The translations under genes and the position numbers were made by a program. This document shows positions 59,109 to 64,000 of a DNA stretch of 64,000 nt, one piece after another. Origin of the DNA: Chryseobacterium populi (lineage in GTDB: Bacteria; Bacteroidota; Bacteroidia; Flavobacteriales; Weeksellaceae). The notes under the pieces are model-generated. The model worked only from the letters and a program-made list of their open reading frames with translations. It searched no databases and was not told the DNA's origin. Position 1 is the stretch's first letter. Every line of letters starts with the position of its first letter. The stretch is from the NCBI RefSeq assembly GCF_000282115.1, contig NZ_AKJY01000111.1, forward strand, positions 1-64,000, read 5' to 3'.

Positions 59109-61406
59109 ATGAAAAGGTCAGGAACTTCTCTTTTTCTTTTATTCCTATTTTTTAGTTTACATTTTAAATCTCAAAGATTCGAAAAATTAATACAATACGT
59201 CAATCCGTTAATCGGAACTGAAAAAATGGGACATACGTATCCCGGTGCTACCGCCCCTTTCGGAGCTATACAATTAAGCCCGGAAACGGATACTATTTCT
59301 TATGAACTTAACGGAAAGTATAATGGTGAGGTTTATAAATACTGTGCAGGATACCGCTATGAAGACAAAACGATTGTCGGTTTCAGCTCTACTCATTTCA
59401 GCGGAACAGGACATTCCGACCTTGGGGACTTTTTAATTATGCCGACAACAGGAAAGCTCCAGTTGAATCCCGGAACAGCATCCAACCCTGAAAATGGCTA
59501 CAGAAGCAGGTTTTCTCATCAGAATGAAAAGGCAGAAGCCGGATATTATAAAGTAAAACTTGATGATCATCATATTTTAGCTGAACTTACGGCTACGACA
59601 AGAGTAGGCGTACATCGTTACACATTTCCAAAATCTGACCAGGCCCACATTATTTTAGACCTGATGGCAGGAATTTATAATTATGAAGGTAAAAATGTAT
59701 GGACTTATGTACGTGTCGAAAACGGCAATACGATTACAGGATACCGACAAACCAGTGGCTGGGCGAGAACAAGAACTGTTTATTTTGCCGTGAAATTTTC
59801 AAAACCGTTCAAATCATACGGGCAGAAAAATTACGACGGGAAACAGGTTTACGGCGGGTTCTGGAGAAAGTTTGACCAGACTAAAAATTTCCCTGAAATT
59901 GCAGGGAGAAACCTGAAAATGTATTTTGATTTTGATACGAATGAAAGCGAAGCGATTGAGGTGAAGCTGGCTATTTCACCGGTAAGCCAAACCAATGCAC
60001 TGGACAATCTTGAAAAAGAAACCGGCGGCTTATCATTTGATCAGGTAAAAGCAAAAACCCAGGAAGACTGGAATAAAGAACTCAATAAAATTGTCATTAA
60101 AGGTTCTGACACCGAAAAGACAAACTTTTATACAGCGATGTATCACACATTCATCAACCCTACCACTTATACGGATATGAATGGAGAATACAAAGGCCTG
60201 GATCAAAACATCCATAAAGCGGAAGGTTTTACCAATTATACCACCTTCTCTATTTGGGATACTTATCGTGCTCTTCATCCATTCTTGAACATTATTCAGC
60301 CAAAACGAAATAATGATATGGTAAGATCGATGATGGCACATTATGATCAGTTTTCAATGAAAATGCTGCCGATCTGGTCACATTATGCCAATGACAACTG
60401 GTGTATGAGTGGTTATCACAGTGTAAGCGTAGTGGCAGATGCTATCATTAAAGGAAACTATACCGGAGACGCCAAAGAAGCCTTAAAAGCATGTGTAGCG
60501 ACAGCCAATAAAAGAGATTATGAAGGAATCGGGCTATATATAGATTTGGGCTATATTCCCGCCGAGAAAAGTGGGACCTCGGTTTCCAACACATTAGAAT
60601 ATGCTTATGACGACTGGGCTATTGCACAACTGGCAAAACATTTAGGTGAAACAGAAATCTACAATCAGTTTATCAGACGTTCTGAAAACTGGAAGAATAA
60701 TTTTGATAAAAGCATCGGATTTATGCGTCCCCGACTGGCAGACGGCAGTTTCAAAAAAGATTTTGACTTATTAAGTACCCACGGACAGGGTTTTATTGAA
60801 GGAAATTCCTGGAACTACAGCTTTTTTGTTCCTCAGAATCCGGATGAATTAATTAAAATGATGGGCGGAAAGAGAAAATTCGCTTCAAAACTGGATGAAC
60901 TGTTTACCATGCATTTGCCTGACGAATTCTTTGCTGATACGGAAGACATTACAAGGGAAGGTATTATCGGCGGGTATGTACACGGAAACGAGCCAGCCCA
61001 TCATGTTGCTTATTTTTACAATTGGGCAGACCAGCCATGGAAAACCCAGGCCCAGATCAGGAAAATTTTAGAAATGCAGTACAAAGCTACTCCTGACGGG
61101 TTGGGAGGAAATGATGATGCAGGACAAATGAGTGCCTGGTATATTCTGAGCTCACTTGGTTTTTATCCTGTGGCACCAGGTTCGGAAGATTATGCAATTG
61201 GCAGCCCGGCGGTAGATCATGCTGTTTTGAATTTAGAAAATGGAAGAACTTTTGAAATTGAAGCCATTAATCAAAGTCCGGAAAATGTATATGTTGAAAA
61301 GATTCTTTTAAATGGAAAAGAAATTAAAAATTTCACATTGAAGCATTCTGAATTGATGAATGGCGGAAAGCTGACTTTTTATATGAGTGCTAAACTGAAA
61401 AAATAA
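59109..61406 (+). CDS. GH92-family alpha-mannosidase
   Basis: The 765-residue protein has a signal peptide (ending near FKSQ, residue 21) and the GH92 hallmarks: NPLIGTEKMGHTYPGATAPF, FSSTHFSGTGHSDLGDF, the metal and catalytic segment GGNDDAGQMSAWYILSSLGFYP, and GTSVSNTLEYAYDDW. GH92 enzymes are calcium-dependent exo-alpha-mannosidases that trim N-glycans. No SusC/D pair or other glycan genes flank it, so it is not part of a visible polysaccharide utilisation locus. It lies after an OmpR-type two-component system. Confidence 0.94.
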   Translation: MKRSGTSLFLLFLFFSLHFKSQRFEKLIQYVNPLIGTEKMGHTYPGATAPFGAIQLSPETDTISYELNGKYNGEVYKYCAGYRYEDKTIVGFSSTHFSGTGHSDLGDFLIMPTTGKLQLNPGTASNPENGYRSRFSHQNEKAEAGYYKVKLDDHHILAELTATTRVGVHRYTFPKSDQAHIILDLMAGIYNYEGKNVWTYVRVENGNTITGYRQTSGWARTRTVYFAVKFSKPFKSYGQKNYDGKQVYGGFWRKFDQTKNFPEIAGRNLKMYFDFDTNESEAIEVKLAISPVSQTNALDNLEKETGGLSFDQVKAKTQEDWNKELNKIVIKGSDTEKTNFYTAMYHTFINPTTYTDMNGEYKGLDQNIHKAEGFTNYTTFSIWDTYRALHPFLNIIQPKRNNDMVRSMMAHYDQFSMKMLPIWSHYANDNWCMSGYHSVSVVADAIIKGNYTGDAKEALKACVATANKRDYEGIGLYIDLGYIPAEKSGTSVSNTLEYAYDDWAIAQLAKHLGETEIYNQFIRRSENWKNNFDKSIGFMRPRLADGSFKKDFDLLSTHGQGFIEGNSWNYSFFVPQNPDELIKMMGGKRKFASKLDELFTMHLPDEFFADTEDITREGIIGGYVHGNEPAHHVAYFYNWADQPWKTQAQIRKILEMQYKATPDGLGGNDDAGQMSAWYILSSLGFYPVAPGSEDYAIGSPAVDHAVLNLENGRTFEIEAINQSPENVYVEKILLNGKEIKNFTLKHSELMNGGKLTFYMSAKLKK

Positions 61407-61543
61407 ACATATAGTTTGTCATTCTGAAAGAATCTAAGCTTTGATCTTTGCTTTGCTGAGATTGCTACGGAATGATAAAATTGAACAAAACTCTCGATCG
61501 TACGCAATCATCTGTAAAATTTACTCAATCTACAGGAGTTTAA

Positions 61544-61609
61544 AATAGGTTTTGGCTAAAGCCAACTTGATGTTTTTAAAGAAAAAGCGGGCTAAAGCCC
61601 GCTCCTATT
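61544..61609. repeat. Composite palindrome with two GGCTAAAGCC stems
   Basis: Outer arms AATAGG/CCTATT enclose TTGGCTAAAGCCAA (61552-61565) and AGCGGGCTAAAGCCCGCT (61586-61603). It lies between convergent genes and can act as a terminator. The repeated GGCTAAAGCC core suggests a dispersed repeat. Confidence 0.65.
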
Positions 61610-61614
61610 GATAT

Positions 61615-62952
61615 TTATTCCTGAACTTCAAAAAGCAACCGTTCCCCGAATTTATTTTCATTAATTTTTCCGTTATCATAAACCAGATTTCCATTGACAA
61701 AAGTATGGGTCACTTTAGAACGGAAATTCATTCCTTCTAACGGGCTCCAGCCGCATTTGTACAGAATGTTGTCTTTGGCAACCGTCCAGTTTTCATTTAG
61801 ATCTACCAAAACCAGGTCTGCTTTATATCCTTCTCTCACAAAACCTCTTTTTTCAACTCTGAAAAGGATAGCCGGATTATGGGACATTTTTTCAACGATT
61901 TTTTCTAAAGAAATTTTGCCGCTGATATAGTTTTCCAGCATCACAACTAAAGAATGCTGAACCAAAGGTGCTCCGGAAGGACATTTTGTGTAGACATTCT
62001 GCTTTTCTTCCCAGGTGTGTGGTGCGTGGTCTGTAGCAATCACATCAATCCTGTCATCCAGCAATGCCTCCCAAAGTCCATCTTTATCTTTCTGGGTTTT
62101 TACAGCAGGATTCCATTTGATCAGGCCTCCTTTTGTCTCATAATCTTCATTGGTGAACGTAAGATGGTGCACACACACTTCCGCTGTTATCTTTTTATCT
62201 TTTAAAGGAATATCATTTCTGAAAAGTGCCGTTTCTTTTGCCGTAGAAAGATGAAATACATGCAGTCTCGCTCCTGTTTTCTGCGCCAGCTCAACAGCTT
62301 TGGATGAAGATATGTAGCAGGCTTCTTCACTTCTGATCAGGTGATGAAATTTTACAGGAATATCCTCTCCATACTCATCCAGGTATCTTTGAGTGTTTGC
62401 TTTAATTGTGGCTTCATCTTCGCAATGAACGGCAATCAGCATTTTTGTACTGCTGAAAATATTTTCTAATGTTTCCGGATTGTCCACCAGCATATTTCCA
62501 GTGGAAGAGCCTAAAAATAATTTGATCCCTGGAACATTTTTCGGGTTTGTTTTTAAAACTTCTTCCAGATTATCATTGGTTCCCCCCATCATAAAACCGT
62601 AATTGGCGTAAGCTTTCTGAGAAGTTATTTTATACTTATCTGCCAATAACTCCTGGGTAACCGCATTCGGTACTGTATTCGGCTGGTCTATAAAACTTGT
62701 TACCCCACCTGCAATGGCAGATCTTGATTCAGTTTCGATATCTCCTTTATGAGTAAGGCCCGGCTCACGGAAATGTACCTGGTCATCAATAACTCCCGGT
62801 AAAAGATATTTTCCGGACGCCTCAATAATCTGGTCTGCTTCTTCAGAGATATTGGGATTTATTTTAGAAATCAGGTCATTTTCAATTAAAATATCGCTTT
62901 CAAAGATCTGGCCTTCGTTAACGATTTTTACATTTTTGATAAGGGTCTTCAT
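61615..62952 (-). CDS. pyrC: Dihydroorotase (class I, Bacteroidota type)
   Basis: The 445-residue amidohydrolase has DDQVHFREPGLTHKGDIETES near residue 60, AVHCEDE, HVFHLSTA and IATDHAPHTWEEK, matching bacterial dihydroorotases. It closes the dihydroorotate ring in pyrimidine synthesis. The first metal-binding His of the HxH motif is Gln58 here (QVH); this form is, as I recall, usual in Bacteroidota enzymes. No other pyrimidine genes are adjacent. Confidence 0.88.
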   Translation of the reverse strand: MKTLIKNVKIVNEGQIFESDILIENDLISKINPNISEEADQIIEASGKYLLPGVIDDQVHFREPGLTHKGDIETESRSAIAGGVTSFIDQPNTVPNAVTQELLADKYKITSQKAYANYGFMMGGTNDNLEEVLKTNPKNVPGIKLFLGSSTGNMLVDNPETLENIFSSTKMLIAVHCEDEATIKANTQRYLDEYGEDIPVKFHHLIRSEEACYISSSKAVELAQKTGARLHVFHLSTAKETALFRNDIPLKDKKITAEVCVHHLTFTNEDYETKGGLIKWNPAVKTQKDKDGLWEALLDDRIDVIATDHAPHTWEEKQNVYTKCPSGAPLVQHSLVVMLENYISGKISLEKIVEKMSHNPAILFRVEKRGFVREGYKADLVLVDLNENWTVAKDNILYKCGWSPLEGMNFRSKVTHTFVNGNLVYDNGKINENKFGERLLFEVQE

Positions 62953-63117
62953 TTACTTTTTTTAGAAGTTAGAGGTTAGGTCATAGAAGTTGGAGAGACA
63001 GGTGTCATTAATTATACTATTAATTTCTGACTTCCTTATTCTAATTTCTATAAAGGCAAAATTAAGGTTTATGAATGAATTTTAATACCACTCTTAAAAA
63101 ATCAATTTGTAAATATT

Positions 63118-63125
63118 TACATTTG
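63118..63125 (+). promoter_or_regulatory. -7 promoter element before the flippase gene
   Basis: TACATTTG matches TAnnTTTG and lies 16 bases before the TTG start. No clear -33 element is seen. Confidence 0.4.
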
Positions 63126-63141
63126 CAAGAAATTTCGCATT

Positions 63142-64000
63142 TTGAAAAAACTTCTTAACGAGACTATCATCTATGGAATAGGCGCGATTATGCCGAGAGT
63201 GATTCTGTTCATTCTTAATCCTTTATACATCGATCAGATTGAAAAAAAGGATTTCGCCATATTTTCAAATTTGTACGCATTGATTTCTTTCGTTAATATT
63301 ATTCTATCATTTGGCTTTGAAACCGCTTTCTTCCGTTTCTCTTCGGAAAAAGATAATGAGAAGAAAACCTTCAATACTTCATTTTGGTTTTTATTTGGAT
63401 TGTCTACCCTGTTTCTGTTAGCCTGCTTAATTTTTACCCAACCTATTGCAGATAAACTCGAATATTCAGGTAATCCCGAATACATCCGCTGGTTTGCCTG
63501 GATCGCATTTTTCGATAATCTTTGTGTTATCCCGTTTGCATGGCTCCGGTATAATAATAAGCCGATAAAATATTCATTGGTAAGAGTTTTACAGTCTTTA
63601 TTCCAGACTGTAGTTACCCTCGCATTATTTCTTTATATTCCTTTCAGCATATCCCAGGGGTTCGGATTAAAAGAAAAAGTTTCCTTTCCTTTTTACAGCA
63701 ATCTTGCAGCAAGCTTTTTAGGATTTATTTTACTGCTTCCTGTAGTTTTGAAAATCCGGTTTAAATTCTCAGCTGACCTTTTTAAAAGGATGATTGGCTA
63801 CTCCTGGCCTGTAATGATCGCAGGACTCGCATTTATGTTCAATGAGAATTTTGATAAGGCCATTCAGATTTATTTTATTCCGAATGAAGATGCAGGGGCC
63901 TATGGAGGCTGTTATAAGCTGGCGGTTTTAATGACCTTATTCGTTACCGCCTACAGAATGGGAATTGAACCTTTCTTCTTCAAACAAATGAATAATGAAA
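63142..64000 (+). CDS. Wzx/MATE-like oligosaccharide flippase, 3' end outside the window
   Basis: An open frame runs from TTG 63142 (LKKLLNETIIYGIGAIMPRV) to the right edge, about 286 residues seen. It has repeated hydrophobic spans, a basic start and a GAYGGCYKLAVL segment, as in oligosaccharide flippases that move lipid-linked sugars across the inner membrane. No in-frame ATG lies between the upstream stop (63076) and 63190. The conserved N terminus of the family lies before that ATG, so a TTG start is likely. The C terminus is not visible. Confidence 0.8.
   Translation, partial: MKKLLNETIIYGIGAIMPRVILFILNPLYIDQIEKKDFAIFSNLYALISFVNIILSFGFETAFFRFSSEKDNEKKTFNTSFWFLFGLSTLFLLACLIFTQPIADKLEYSGNPEYIRWFAWIAFFDNLCVIPFAWLRYNNKPIKYSLVRVLQSLFQTVVTLALFLYIPFSISQGFGLKEKVSFPFYSNLAASFLGFILLLPVVLKIRFKFSADLFKRMIGYSWPVMIAGLAFMFNENFDKAIQIYFIPNEDAGAYGGCYKLAVLMTLFVTAYRMGIEPFFFKQMNNE

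Noticed and set aside
61414..61480. Possible dispersed repeat (GTCATTCTGAAAGAATCT...) after the GH92 gene
   Set aside because: It resembles intergenic repeats I recall from flavobacteria, but only one copy is in this window, so I could not support it as a feature.
1..64000. CRISPR array
   Set aside because: No regularly spaced direct repeats of 25-40 bases were seen. The repeats in the paa region are inverted, irregular and lie one per gap.

Overview
The window looks like chromosomal DNA from a Chryseobacterium-like member of the Bacteroidota (Flavobacteriales, Weeksellaceae). Signs are the low GC content, promoters of the TTTG-N18/19-TAnnTTTG type, two proteins with type IX secretion (T9SS) C-terminal sorting domains, many Bacteroidota-type lipoproteins, TlpA-like thioredoxins, a GH92 mannosidase, a phenylacetate (paa) operon and weak Shine-Dalgarno signals. 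I see no rRNA, CRISPR array, prophage, replication origin or intact insertion sequence other than one REP-associated transposase. The organism assignment is inference.

Layout. 1-4.5 kb: a peptide-export locus with a C39-peptidase ABC exporter, a six-cysteine peptide with a double-glycine-type leader, the end of a possible second peptide, an HlyD adaptor and a thioredoxin. 4.5-8.2 kb: tRNA-Met, a TlpA-like protein, and a T9SS adhesin-like protein paired with a tiny Gly-rich membrane-anchored protein. 8.3-12.6 kb: housekeeping genes clpX, HIT and greA, then a degenerate Rieske-like lipoprotein, dtd and a serine hydrolase. 12.6-16.8 kb: an envelope and membrane operon with a Coq4-like gene, plus a small winged-helix regulator; the same 24-base sequence containing an inverted repeat lies upstream of both transcription units. 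16.9-24 kb: an AprA-like methyltransferase, an enoyl-CoA hydratase, a tail-collar/T9SS/PI-PLC trio and SMUG2-DUF4241.

24-40 kb: a nearly complete phenylacetyl-CoA catabolic cluster on the minus strand (paaK-E-A-B-C-D-G-H-I-J-Y, then a RAYT transposase between two hairpins, an esterase, a DUF6624 gene and paaZ). A TetR gene lies upstream, and a PaaR-type palindrome precedes each of paaK and tetR. Most gaps between paa genes carry short inverted-repeat elements of three families. paaF is not in the cluster, and paaZ carries an extra C-terminal DinB/DUF1569-like domain.

40-50 kb: clpB, then three paralogous M43-type metalloprotease lipoproteins. Between the first and second lies a four-gene operon with a histidine kinase and a LuxR-type regulator. 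50-56 kb: two M1 metallopeptidases around an endonuclease/phosphatase-fold gene, then an SDR reductase. 56.5-64 kb: DUF1573, an OmpR-type two-component system, a GH92 glycosidase, dihydroorotase, and the start of a Wzx-type flippase that runs off the end.

For several genes an upstream TTG or GTG would lengthen the reading frame. I chose the ATG that gives the family-typical N terminus and state this in each entry. All family names are from reading the protein sequences; no database search was possible.
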